DNA from: Rhodococcus jostii RHA1
GTDB lineage: Bacteria > Actinomycetota > Actinomycetes > Mycobacteriales > Mycobacteriaceae
Direction of reading: 5' to 3'
Length of the DNA stretch: 64,000 nucleotides
Assembly: GCF_000014565.1 (NCBI RefSeq)
Contig: NC_008268.1
Span: 7,506,501 to 7,570,500 of the forward strand
In this document: positions 33,736-41,299 of the stretch, one piece after another
How positions within the stretch are numbered: position 1 is the first letter of the stretch
Layout of the letters: each line of letters begins with the position of its first letter
Notes under the pieces: model-generated
Databases searched by the model: none
Seen by the model: only the letters and a program-made list of their open reading frames with translations
What the model was told of the DNA's origin: nothing
Made by a program: the position numbers and the translations under genes

Positions 33736-34365
33736 ATGAACGAGGACACGGCCACCACCGCGACGACACCCCAGCAGGCACCAGCTGATCCCGACCAGCT
33801 CTGGCGCCGCTTCTCGAGCGACCTGCGAGCGTTCATCGCCCGCCGGGTCTCGCGTCCCGAGGACGCCGACGACATTCTGTCGATCGTGTTCCTGCGGATG
33901 GCCAAGAGCCTCGACAACCTGCGGGAGCAGGACCGCCTCCTCGGGTGGATGTATGCCATCACCCGCAACGCGATCACCGACTACTACCGGTCCGCGCCCC
34001 ACCGCCGCGAGCTGGCTGTCGACACCGTCCCCGACAACCCACCCGACGGCGAACCTGACGCCGACGAGACGGCGGAGAAGGAACTCGCCTCCTGCCTGGT
34101 GCCGATGCTCTCCGGGCTGCCCGCCGAGCAGGCCGCGGCGGTGAGGATGGTCGACCTCGACAACCGAACCAACGCCGCCGCCGCCAACGAGGCGGGAATC
34201 TCGGTGTCCGGGATGAAATCCCGGGTCCAGCGCGGCCGCGCCGCCCTCCAGGCTCAATTGCACACCTGCTGTCAGATCAGCCAGGACCGTAGCGGCCATG
34301 TCCACGACTACCAGCCCCGCAGCGGACCCTGCGCCTGCGGAGCCACGCCATCGGACGACGAGTAG
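33736..34365 (+). CDS. ECF sigma factor (SigZ-like) with Cys-rich C-terminus
   Basis: The 209-residue protein has sigma region 2 (LRAFIARRVSRPEDADDILS, then FLRMAKSLDNLREQDRLLGW) and region 4 (LPAEQAAAVRMVDLDNRT, ANEAGISVSGMKSRVQRGR), like the SigZ group of extracytoplasmic-function sigma factors. After region 4 comes an unusual tail with cysteines in HTCCQI and GPCACG plus histidines, a likely metal or redox sensor. No separate anti-sigma factor gene is adjacent, consistent with the tail controlling activity. ATG 33736 is chosen for the ribosome binding site aaggaa and the N-terminal match. Confidence 0.88.
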   Translation: MNEDTATTATTPQQAPADPDQLWRRFSSDLRAFIARRVSRPEDADDILSIVFLRMAKSLDNLREQDRLLGWMYAITRNAITDYYRSAPHRRELAVDTVPDNPPDGEPDADETAEKELASCLVPMLSGLPAEQAAAVRMVDLDNRTNAAAANEAGISVSGMKSRVQRGRAALQAQLHTCCQISQDRSGHVHDYQPRSGPCACGATPSDDE

Positions 34366-34479
34366 ACCGGCGAATCACCTCTGGTGACGGCGGCGGGGCG
34401 ACCGGGCGAGGTCACGCTGACAAGACTGCGGTGCGGTGCGAGCCATCTTCGCTCGCACCGCACCCTTGTCACCTGAGGG

Positions 34480-34659
34480 CTACTGGCAGCCGCATCCCTC
34501 GCGGCCGGCCGTCGCCGCCGGACCGCAGCACGTCGACTTCTCGCTGAGGTCGCAGCAGCTGGCTTGTCGTTCGGTGCTGCAACACGTCGGCGCCGCAGTC
34601 CGTGGGTTTGCGTCCGTCCGATCCATCGTCGGGTTTTCGAACTTGTCGGCGTTGCTCAT
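34480..34659 (-). CDS. 59-residue Cys-rich, metallothionein-like protein
   Basis: ATG 34659 has the ribosome binding site aaggag seven bases away. The C-terminal half holds eight cysteines as three CC pairs and a final CGC (PTCCSTE, ASCCDLS, STCCGPA, GCGCQ). CC pairs and C-terminal CxC motifs bind soft metals such as Cu(I), Zn(II) or As(III), and similar tails occur in actinobacterial arsenic proteins. The gene is convergent with the ECF sigma factor gene, which ends 115 bp away and has its own Cys-rich tail, so a shared metal or thiol stress response is plausible. Confidence 0.75.
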   Translation of the reverse strand: MSNADKFENPTMDRTDANPRTAAPTCCSTERQASCCDLSEKSTCCGPAATAGREGCGCQ

Positions 34660-35110
34660 GGTGGCTCCTTGATCCGTGGGGATGGGTACCAGATCAGACG
34701 GAGGAGCACGAGAACGGACGCAGCCCCTCGAACGACGGCGCCAGAACAGCCGCAGGTGAGGTGGACATGCGCTTTCCGGGCAGGTCACGGGATTCGCGGT
34801 TGTGGCGACGCAACCGGCGGTGGGTGCCCGAGGCAGTAGCCGAGGGAAGTGGTTCGTGTAGGAGGTCTCCGGGGCGTAAGCACCCCTGTAGGCAGCCCCA
34901 TCCAGCGGTTTCCAGCCTTGCGCGCCCAACCACACACCCCGAGCGGCCCTCGCTCTGGCGAGGGACTTCTGTGCTCGAGGCTGCGCGATCCCCGGAGTAA
35001 TCACCTATGTCACGAATCGGAGCGTAAATCGTTCTACACCAATGGTTTACGCAATCGACCATGGCCTGGCCGCGTGGGCACAGCCCCGGCCGGCGCACAT
35101 CGCTTGCGGT
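34660..35110. other. No gene recognised
   Basis: Upstream region of the Cys-rich gene. Several short inverted repeats are visible around 34915-34970 (for example ccctcgctctggcgaggg), but no known RNA family is recognised and no coding region is supported. Confidence 0.4.
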
Positions 35111-35400
35111 TCAGCCCTGTGCCCCGGGCCGGGGGACGGGGTGCTCGTGTGCGGTCAGGAGCAGGTGGTCGAACCGGGCGCGAGACGACGCGGGCAGGGC
35201 CACCTCGGCGGCAAGGGAGTTGACGAAGCGTTCGGCGAGGACGCGGAGTTTGGTGTGATCTGCTGCGAGCGCGAGGTGAGGATGCCGAAGGCTCGTTCGG
35301 AGGAGACGCCGTAGACGAGCATGAGCGCACCCTTGGCCAGCTGATCGGAGTGAGCCCCCGCGGTTTCTCGGTCGGCGCGCGCCCCACTGTTGTCGCGAGG
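35111..35400 (-). pseudogene. ANTAR-domain protein fragment, frameshifted
   Basis: On the minus strand one frame reads DQLAKGALMLVYGVSSERAF and GILTSRSQQ, the start of an ANTAR RNA-binding domain. Another frame continues DHTKLRVLAERFVNSLAAEV and stops at 35111. ANTAR proteins bind nascent RNA and prevent termination. The usual GAF sensor part is not recognisable upstream, so this is a broken remnant. Confidence 0.6.
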
Positions 35401-35819
35401 GGTAGCCGTCCCGGTGCCTGTTGCTCATCGCGGTGTTGTGTCGAGTTGTCTCCACTCGTGTGCACGGTGCCGCAGTCGGTTTCGGGTGAACCGTGTGAGT
35501 GCGGTGCGGAGGAGAATGATACCGGCTGGGGGTGACCACACTCCGAATGCGGTGGCACGGCCACGACGGTGTTCTCCGGGCTGCCGGGGATGTGGCCGGC
35601 GCGCGGCCTTCGCGAGGGAAGGTTCGGCGCCGCTGTGACCCGAGTCCGGGAGGCGCTGCACCGCCGGAATTGCGGCACAGTCTTCGGTGAGAAGGTGGTG
35701 GGCCGTCAGGCGCACATCCTGCGGCACCGTGAACACCGAATTCGTCAATGCCGACCACTCCAATGCCGCAGCTGCCGAAGCAATTTCGGGATTTCGTTGG
35801 AGAATAGTCCCTGTCAGGG
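35401..35819. other. No gene recognised
   Basis: Minus-strand text such as MEWSALTNSVFTVPQDVRLT has some protein character and may be more of the broken ANTAR gene or another remnant. Nothing can be named. Confidence 0.35.
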
Positions 35820-36013
35820 GTGAGTCGTGCTCGTCCTGGATGAAGCTCGGTGCGATGTGATTTTGAGCTCGAAGAGGATGGTGTGTGGTCTGCCCACATG
35901 GACAATGTCTTAAAGGCGTTGAATTGTTAGTTCGGTGAGCTTCCTCATTTCCGGGACGAGCCTGCCGTTACTGTGTGCGTTCGACGATTGCCCTGACGTA
36001 GAAGGAGAGCACG
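35820..36013 (+). repeat. Upstream region shared by the two Lsr2-array genes, copy 1
   Basis: The 190 bases before the array gene resemble 52472-52671. Near the gene an identical run reads gcctgccgttactgtgtgcg, continued by ttcgacg in both copies; further up, gtgagtcg, ctcgt and ctcggtgcg recur in the same order. The block includes the ribosome binding site (gaaggagagc here). It probably carries a common promoter copied with the gene. Confidence 0.75.
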
Positions 36014-37495
36014 ATGGCGGTATCACCGAGGATTTCCGAAGGTTCGGCGAAGGGGACGACTAAGGAGATTCGCGAGTGGGCGATCGGAGAGGGCCGCGAA
36101 GTGTCTCCCCGCGGCCGGATTTCGGCCGAGATCGTGCAAGCTTTCCATGACGCTCAGGTGACGAAGGTTCAGGCAAAAGCGGCTCCGGCGAAGAAGGCGG
36201 CCGCGAAGAAGGCGGCCGCGAAGAAGGCGGCCGCGAAGAAGGCGGCCGCGAAGAAGACGGCCGCGGAGAAGTCGCCGGCGAAGACGACCGGGCCGAAGAA
36301 GACGGCTGCGAAGAAGGCGTCTGCGAGGAAGTCGCCGGCGAAGACGGCAGGGGCGAAGTCGACGGCCGCGGAGAAGATTGTCGCCACGAAGGTACCGGCG
36401 GTGAGCACGGCTCCGGCGAAGACGACGACCAAGGATATTCGAGAGTGGGCGATCGGGGAGGGTCGCGAAGTGTCTCCCCGCGGTCGGATTTCGGCCGAGA
36501 TCGTGCAAGCTTTTCATGACGCTCAGGCGACGAAGGTTGAGGCAAAAGCGGTGCCGGCGAAGAAGGCGGCCGCGAAGAAGGTAGTCGCGGGGAAGGCTCC
36601 CGCGAAGAAAACGGCCGCGAGGAAGTCTCCGGCGAAGACGACAGAGCCGACGAAGACGGCTGCGAAGAAGACAGCCGCGAAGAAGGTCGTCGAGAAGGAG
36701 GCTCCGGTGGAGGGAGCGGCGGCGGGTACGGCTCCGACGAAGACGGCCGCGAAGAAGATTGTCGCCACGAAGGTACCGGCGGTGAGCAAGGCTCCGGCGA
36801 CGACGACCAAGGATATTCGAGAGTGGGCGATCGAGGAGGGTCGCGAAGTGTCTCCCCGCGGCCGGATTTCGGCCGAGATCGAGCAAGCTTTCCATGACGC
36901 TCAGGCGACGAAGGCTCAGGCAAAAGCGGCGCCGGCGAAGAAGGCGGCCGCGAAGAAGATAGTCGCGGGGAAGGCTCCCGCGAAGAAGACAGCCGCGAAG
37001 AAGGTCGTCGAGAAGGAGGCTCCGGTGGAGGGAGCGGCGGCGGGTACGGCTCCGACGAAGACGGCCGCGAAGAAGATTGTCGCCACGAAGGTACCGGCGG
37101 TGAGCAAGTCTCCGGCGACGACGACCAAGGATATTCGAGAGTGGGCGATCGGAGAGGGTCGCGAAGTGTCTCCCCGCGGCCGGATTTCGGCCGAGATCGA
37201 GCAAGCTTTCCATGACGCTCAGGCGACGAAGGCTCAGGCAAAAGCGGCGCCGGTGAAGAAGACGGCCATGAAGAAGGCTCCGGCGAAGAAGACACCCGTC
37301 GAGAAGGTTGTCGAGAAGGAGGCTCCGGTGGAGGGAGCGGCGGCGGGCACGGCTCCGGCGAAGAAGACGGCCAAGGAGATTCGAGAGTGGGCGATCGGGG
37401 AGGGCCGTGAAGTGTCCTTGCGCGGTCGGATTTCGGCCGCAATCGTGCGATTCTTCCATGACGCTGCGGCAAAGTTGCCGGCTGTGGGCGGCTGA
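36014..37495 (+). CDS. Multi-domain Lsr2-like DNA-binding protein with H1-like linkers (five domains)
   Basis: The 493-residue protein carries five copies of a roughly 32-residue unit, starting near residues 17, 140, 266, 372 and 454. Each reads like the C-terminal DNA-binding domain of Lsr2: IREWAIGEGREVSPRGRISA followed by a short helix (EIVQAFHDA). The RGR loop that inserts into the AT-rich minor groove in Lsr2 is kept in all five. Linkers of 50-90 residues are built of Ala, Lys, Pro and Thr (AAAKKAAAKK, SPAKTT), like histone H1 and mycobacterial HupB tails. The N-terminal Lsr2 dimerisation domain is absent; tandem domains would supply multivalency instead. It is probably a cytoplasmic nucleoid protein. 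It stands alone, with a promoter region shared with 52672-53784. Confidence 0.88.
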   Translation: MAVSPRISEGSAKGTTKEIREWAIGEGREVSPRGRISAEIVQAFHDAQVTKVQAKAAPAKKAAAKKAAAKKAAAKKAAAKKTAAEKSPAKTTGPKKTAAKKASARKSPAKTAGAKSTAAEKIVATKVPAVSTAPAKTTTKDIREWAIGEGREVSPRGRISAEIVQAFHDAQATKVEAKAVPAKKAAAKKVVAGKAPAKKTAARKSPAKTTEPTKTAAKKTAAKKVVEKEAPVEGAAAGTAPTKTAAKKIVATKVPAVSKAPATTTKDIREWAIEEGREVSPRGRISAEIEQAFHDAQATKAQAKAAPAKKAAAKKIVAGKAPAKKTAAKKVVEKEAPVEGAAAGTAPTKTAAKKIVATKVPAVSKSPATTTKDIREWAIGEGREVSPRGRISAEIEQAFHDAQATKAQAKAAPVKKTAMKKAPAKKTPVEKVVEKEAPVEGAAAGTAPAKKTAKEIREWAIGEGREVSLRGRISAAIVRFFHDAAAKLPAVGG

Positions 37496-37866
37496 ACTGA
37501 GTGGTGTCCGCTCTTGAGCGTGACCCCCTTGCCTGTCTCTTCGAAGCCAGACTCACCGGAGATGAGCGCGCCTGTGTCACAGCCATAAAGGCGGGCGGAC
37601 GGTCGGTGCGACTGGCACGGGAGTTCGCATTCACGAGCGCTGGTCGACAGTGTGCACCGAGGGGCCGATGGGAGTTCCGCTGGCACCTGCTGGGTGAGTG
37701 TCGGTGCCAAGAACTGTCGCCCCGTACCAAATGAGGTCCTGAGGGTTACGTCGATCTCACCGCACGATCTGCCGGGGTATTCCTGGGTCGTCGCATGCCG
37801 CACCGGACGTGTTTTGTGCTGTGGTGTTGTTCGGAACTGACGGTTTTCTGGCTTACCGTGTCCGGT
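37496..37866. other. No gene recognised
   Basis: Gap between the Lsr2-array gene and the nuclease-fold gene. No supported feature. Confidence 0.5.
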
Positions 37867-38235
37867 ATGGCAGGTGATGAGGCTCGCGTGGTCCGGGACT
37901 TCGCGGAATGGTTGTCATCTCAGGGCTGGGTAGTCCGGACCGATGAGGATGTCGTCGACATCGTCGCCGAGAAGGACGGCCACCTGCTCTACGTCGAGGT
38001 CAAGGCTGCGACCGTCGCGCCGGATTTGGATGTCGATACCGCCATCGGTCAGCTGGTGCGGCGGATGCCGAGCGAGGCGGATCAGTCGGTGTCGTTTGCG
38101 CTGGTCGTGAGGGACGAGCCGCGATCGGTGGACGCCGCGGTGCGGGCACCGCAGCGGATTCTGGATCTGTTGGGGATGGCGTTGTACGCGGTCGACGAGG
38201 ACGGTGGGGTGCGGCAGCTCTTCGGGCGCGCGTGA
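37867..38235 (+). CDS. Small PD-(D/E)xK nuclease-fold protein
   Basis: The 122-residue protein reads like a minimal restriction-endonuclease-fold domain: an N-terminal helix (EARVVRDFAEWLSSQGWVV), an aspartate in EDVVDIVAE, then YVEVKAA, where the E-x-K follows a strand, and a Q-containing helix (TAIGQLVRRM). This order matches PD-(D/E)xK motifs of Mrr- and HsdR-like domains. No methyltransferase or helicase partner is nearby. It could be a nuclease-fold accessory protein. ATG 37867 is preceded by no strong ribosome binding site. Confidence 0.6.
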   Translation: MAGDEARVVRDFAEWLSSQGWVVRTDEDVVDIVAEKDGHLLYVEVKAATVAPDLDVDTAIGQLVRRMPSEADQSVSFALVVRDEPRSVDAAVRAPQRILDLLGMALYAVDEDGGVRQLFGRA

Positions 38236-38319
38236 AGACCGTCCCCCGGGCATAGCGGGACGGTCAGTGATCTGGAGATACCATCGCCAGGTCCCGCGAG
38301 AGCGGGGTAATGCGGTGAT

Positions 38320-38394
38320 GGGCGGTAGCTCAGTCGGTGAGAGCCGTGGACTCATAATCGGATGGTCGCGGATACGAGCCCCGCCCGCCCCACC
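38320..38394 (+). tRNA. tRNA-Met(CAU)-like sequence, probably degenerate
   Basis: The cloverleaf is recognisable: GGGCGGT acceptor strand, D arm GCTCAGTCGGTGAGAGC, anticodon loop CTCATAA (CAU) and T arm ending CCCGC, then CCGCCCC and ACC. Faults are two mismatches in the anticodon stem (GTGGA against TCGGA), TACGAGC instead of TTCGANC in the T loop, an A-C pair in the T stem, and one missing base before the acceptor 3' strand. Such damage suggests a tRNA pseudogene, though a divergent tRNA-Ile2 or sequence errors cannot be excluded. Confidence 0.45.
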
Positions 38395-38523
38395 CGCGTG
38401 CTGCCTCGGGCCCGCAGGGAGGCCCCCTTTTGAAGGGCGAACCAGATCGTGGCGTCGGTATCCAGGGTGTGCGATGGCCGACCAATCCGAGGGCGGCCGC
38501 GCTTCTCGGAGGGTCCGAGGTGT

Positions 38524-38814
38524 TCAGGTGCAGTCGCGGCAGAGTTGTTGCGTAGTGTCGGCGAGGCGGCTGCGGTGGTGGACCAGGAAGCAACTGGTGC
38601 AGGTGAATTCGTCCGACTGCTTGGGGATGACGCGGACGGTGAGTTCTTCACCGGACAGGTCCGCGCCGGGCAGTTCGAAGGATTCGGCGGTGTCGGTGTC
38701 TTCGACGTCGACGGCGGGGGACTGGGTGTCTTTGCGGCTGGCGGTCAGCTGTTCGAGGGAGGTGTCCGGCTCGTCGGATTCGGTGACTCGTGGTGCGTCG
38801 TAGTCGGTGGCCAT
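38524..38814 (-). CDS. DUF4193 family zinc-ribbon protein
   Basis: The 96-residue protein matches the actinobacterial DUF4193 family closely: MATDYDAPRVTESDEPDTSL, DTAESFELPGADLSGEEL, TVRVIPKQSDEFTCTSCFLV and HHRSRLA. Four cysteines in CTSC and CRDC form a zinc ribbon at the C-terminus. Family genes are widespread in Mycobacteriales, but their role is unknown to me. The acidic N-terminal half and basic ribbon suggest an RNA-polymerase or nucleic-acid accessory protein, which is an inference. Confidence 0.95.
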   Translation of the reverse strand: MATDYDAPRVTESDEPDTSLEQLTASRKDTQSPAVDVEDTDTAESFELPGADLSGEELTVRVIPKQSDEFTCTSCFLVHHRSRLADTTQQLCRDCT

Positions 38815-38827
38815 GGCTGTTCTACCT

Positions 38828-39157
38828 TCACGCTCTGGGTGTTCGGATCCGCCAGGTTAGAGGGTCCGTCGACACGACATGCTCGCGGGGTCGGGCCGGG
38901 AGGTGGGTGCGCCGGGCGCGTTCGGTTTCGGACATGCCACCCCAGATGCCATAAGACTCGGTGGCGGTGAGCCGTAGGCGCCGGCAGGCGGTGGGCACGG
39001 GACAGTTTCGGCAGATCTGTTTTGCGGCGCGCTCACGCCGGGCGCGGACGTTGCCGCGTTCACCATCGGGGGAGAGGAGACGACGCCACCGCAGACGCGG
39101 TCCGACCGCAGGGGTCGGGATGCAGGGTGCACCGTGTTGGGAGGAATTCGGGTACAT
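38828..39157 (-). CDS. WhiB-family protein with unusual first-cysteine region
   Basis: The WhiB core is clear: SPDGERGNVRARRERAAK, the iron-sulfur ligands in QICRNCPVPTACRR (CX2CX5C) and the G(I/V)WGG turn in YGIWGGMSETERA. Normally the first cysteine lies about eight residues before FFSPDGERG. Here that stretch reads LRWRRLLSPDG, with no cysteine, and the only upstream candidate is in GAPCIPT, about 20 residues away. Either a short deletion removed the first ligand or the spacing has changed. ATG 39157 (MYPNSSQHG) resembles usual WhiB starts; GTG 39187 is an alternative. WhiB proteins bind sigma factor A and DNA through a redox-sensitive cluster. Confidence 0.8.
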   Translation of the reverse strand: MYPNSSQHGAPCIPTPAVGPRLRWRRLLSPDGERGNVRARRERAAKQICRNCPVPTACRRLRLTATESYGIWGGMSETERARRTHLPARPREHVVSTDPLTWRIRTPRA

Positions 39158-39254
39158 CCGAGGGGCTGTCGGCGTGCCTCGCTGCATTCTCGGCAGCCCT
39201 CCGTGGGCGCCGGGGGGATGACTTGGTGTGCGACCACCTCTGAGCGAGGTCGCT

Positions 39255-40004
39255 TCAGAGCAGGACTGCGGCGATCTCGTCGGCGGTGACGCGGGCGAGG
39301 TCGACGAAGAATGGAATGCGCGCGTCGATCATGAGTTCGGTGGGCCCGCGCAGGCCGAGCGCGAAACGCACGATTCCGTCGGAGTCGCGGATCGGCAGTC
39401 CGATCGTGCGGAAGTCGGGGGTCAATTCCTCGTCGTTGAACCCGTATCCGCGTTCGCGGGTGCGGACGAGTTCTTCCCGGATGCCGGCCACGTCGGTGAT
39501 GGCGCGTGGGGTGGTCGCCGTTCTGGGTAGTGATGCGATGTCTTCGTCGTCGGTGTCGGACCACGCGAGGAAGACCTTGCCGAGTGCGCTGGCGTGGAGC
39601 GGTAGCCGCACTCCTTGCAGTACGTGTCCGTCTGTCTCTCTCCAGCGGCTGAATCCGAGCAGGACGACGTCGTGGCCGTGTCGCATGGCGAGTGAGGCGG
39701 ACGCACCTGTCGTCGCGGCCAGTTGCTCGAGGTAGGGCTCGGAGAGGTAGATGCGGTGCTGGCGGTAGGAGATCTGACCGTAGGCGGCCAGCGCGCTGCC
39801 GAGCCGGTAGCGGTTGGACGTCTTGTCCTTGTCGAGGAAGCCGGCATCGACCAACGATTGGAGTAGGCGGTGGGTTGTGCTCACGGCCAGGTCCTGACGC
39901 TTGGCGATTTCCGATACGCCCAGCTCCTCACCTCCGCCGAAGCAGGTGAGCATCGTCAGTGCACGTGTCACCGTCTGCACTCCCGTGGCACGTGAGTCGG
40001 TCAC
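39255..40004 (-). CDS. IclR family regulator, divergent from the organosulfur operon
   Basis: The 249-residue protein has an N-terminal winged helix (VQTVTRALTMLTCFGGGEE, SEIAKRQDLAVSTTHRLLQS) and the C-terminal IclR effector domain (LHASALGKVFLAW, ERGYGFNDEEL, PIRDSDGIVRFALG). GTG 40004 follows a clear ribosome binding site (aggaagga), better than the in-frame start at 40055. It is transcribed away from the SsuABC-like operon. A perfect TTTCCA-N5-TGGAAA palindrome in the shared intergenic region (40078-40094) is its likely operator. Confidence 0.93.
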   Translation of the reverse strand: MTDSRATGVQTVTRALTMLTCFGGGEELGVSEIAKRQDLAVSTTHRLLQSLVDAGFLDKDKTSNRYRLGSALAAYGQISYRQHRIYLSEPYLEQLAATTGASASLAMRHGHDVVLLGFSRWRETDGHVLQGVRLPLHASALGKVFLAWSDTDDEDIASLPRTATTPRAITDVAGIREELVRTRERGYGFNDEELTPDFRTIGLPIRDSDGIVRFALGLRGPTELMIDARIPFFVDLARVTADEIAAVLL

Positions 40005-40077
40005 GAGCAATCCTTCCTGTGGGGGCCGATCGGCCGGATGTGGGGATGTTCTCACGCCTGGATGCTTGAGACCTTAC

Positions 40078-40094
40078 TTTCCATCTACTGGAAA
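40078..40094. promoter_or_regulatory. Palindromic operator candidate for the IclR regulator
   Basis: TTTCCATCTACTGGAAA is a perfect 6-bp inverted repeat around a 5-bp centre, typical of IclR-family operators in size. It lies 74 bp from the iclR start and 171 bp from the binding-protein start, in the divergent intergenic region. Confidence 0.6.
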
Positions 40095-40264
40095 CTGAAG
40101 GTCCGGTCCGACAGGGATTGTCGGGAAAAGTGCGATGTAGTGTCTTTCTGGGCGTTGTCAAGGTTTCCGATCTGTAGAAAACAAACCGGAGGAATTCGGA
40201 CGCGGAGAACATAGCGTCAACGGTCGTCACACCTGACGATTCATCCGTTGAAGGAGCTACCCAC

Positions 40265-41299
40265 ATGTCCCGCATTCGCCGACTGCCACGAGCCGCCGCA
40301 GCGCTCGCCCTGATCCCGCTCGCCGGGTTGGCGGTGGCGTGTGGATCCTCCGATTCCTCGGCAGGTGCCAGTTCCGGCGCCGAATTCACGCTGAAGGTCT
40401 TCGATCCGGGCAACTCCGGTGCGATCGCCGTCGGAAAGCGTGACGGAACCTACGACGAGGCGTTGGCTCCTCTGGGAGCGAAGATCGAATGGGTCAAGAC
40501 CACACCGGGTTTCAGCTCCAACCTGAAACTCTTCAACACCGGTGAACTCGACATCCAGACCGGCGCCTACAGTCCCGTGGTCGGAGCCCTCTCCAAGGAT
40601 GTCGGTGTCCGCATCTTCGCCACGTCCGACCCCTACAACAAGGATCAGGCGGGCATCATCGCCAGGCCCGAGTCCGGGATCACGTCGGTGGCGGATCTGC
40701 CCGGCAAGCGGATCGCGGTCAACCCGGCCGGCAAGGGGGAGTACATCACCCTGAAGGCCTTGACCCAGGCCGGAATTCCGGTGGACTCCGTCGAGCGTGT
40801 GCCGCTGCAGCAGGCGGATGCTGCCTCGGCGTTCTCCACCGGCCAGGTCGACGCCTGGGCGTCATTTCTGATCCCGTACCAGGAGGCGAAGGCGAAGGGC
40901 GCGGTCGAGATCGCCACCGAAGCGAGCATCGGTTCGGTGGACAGCACCATCATCGCCGGCCGGACGAAGGTCCTCGAGGAGCATCCCGACGTGGTCGAGA
41001 AGTTCCTCGAAGTGACGCAGCAGCTGACGGAAAAGCAGCAGCAGGATCCGGCCGCATTCGAGAACGTCTTCGACAAGACCGGCCCCAGAGCCCTGTCGGG
41101 TCAGCGACTTGACGACGCGATTGCGCTCGGTGGCCAGATCACGAACTTCCGGTACCCGACCGCAGCCGATGCCCTCGACCTGGAATCCATCTCGGCGCTG
41201 TTCGCCGAGAACGGTGTGATTCAACAGCCGCTGAAGGGCAGTGACGTGATCTTCGATCTCCCGGCGGCGCTCGAGTCCGCCTCGGCGGAGGGCAAGTGA
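40265..41299 (+). CDS. SsuA-like ABC substrate-binding lipoprotein
   Basis: The 344-residue protein has a lipoprotein signal (MSRIRRLPRAAAALALIPLA, lipobox AVACGSS) and the aliphatic-sulfonate/nitrate-type binding fold: FDPGNSGAIAVGKRDG, SNLKLFNTGELDIQTGAYS, PESGITSVADLPGKRIAVNP, AFSTGQVDAWASFLIPYQEA. It delivers substrate, probably an organosulfur compound given the operon, to the permease encoded next. It is the first gene of an eight-gene unit with stop-start overlaps. Ribosome binding site: gaaggagc before ATG 40265. Confidence 0.92.
   Translation: MSRIRRLPRAAAALALIPLAGLAVACGSSDSSAGASSGAEFTLKVFDPGNSGAIAVGKRDGTYDEALAPLGAKIEWVKTTPGFSSNLKLFNTGELDIQTGAYSPVVGALSKDVGVRIFATSDPYNKDQAGIIARPESGITSVADLPGKRIAVNPAGKGEYITLKALTQAGIPVDSVERVPLQQADAASAFSTGQVDAWASFLIPYQEAKAKGAVEIATEASIGSVDSTIIAGRTKVLEEHPDVVEKFLEVTQQLTEKQQQDPAAFENVFDKTGPRALSGQRLDDAIALGGQITNFRYPTAADALDLESISALFAENGVIQQPLKGSDVIFDLPAALESASAEGK

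Noticed and set aside
36023..37730. Very long open frames on the minus strand opposite the first Lsr2-array gene (Leu/Arg-rich and Ser/Pro-rich)
   Set aside because: They mirror the repetitive Ala/Lys codons of the sense gene. The sense frame has Lsr2 motifs, a ribosome binding site and a paralogue; the antisense products have none.
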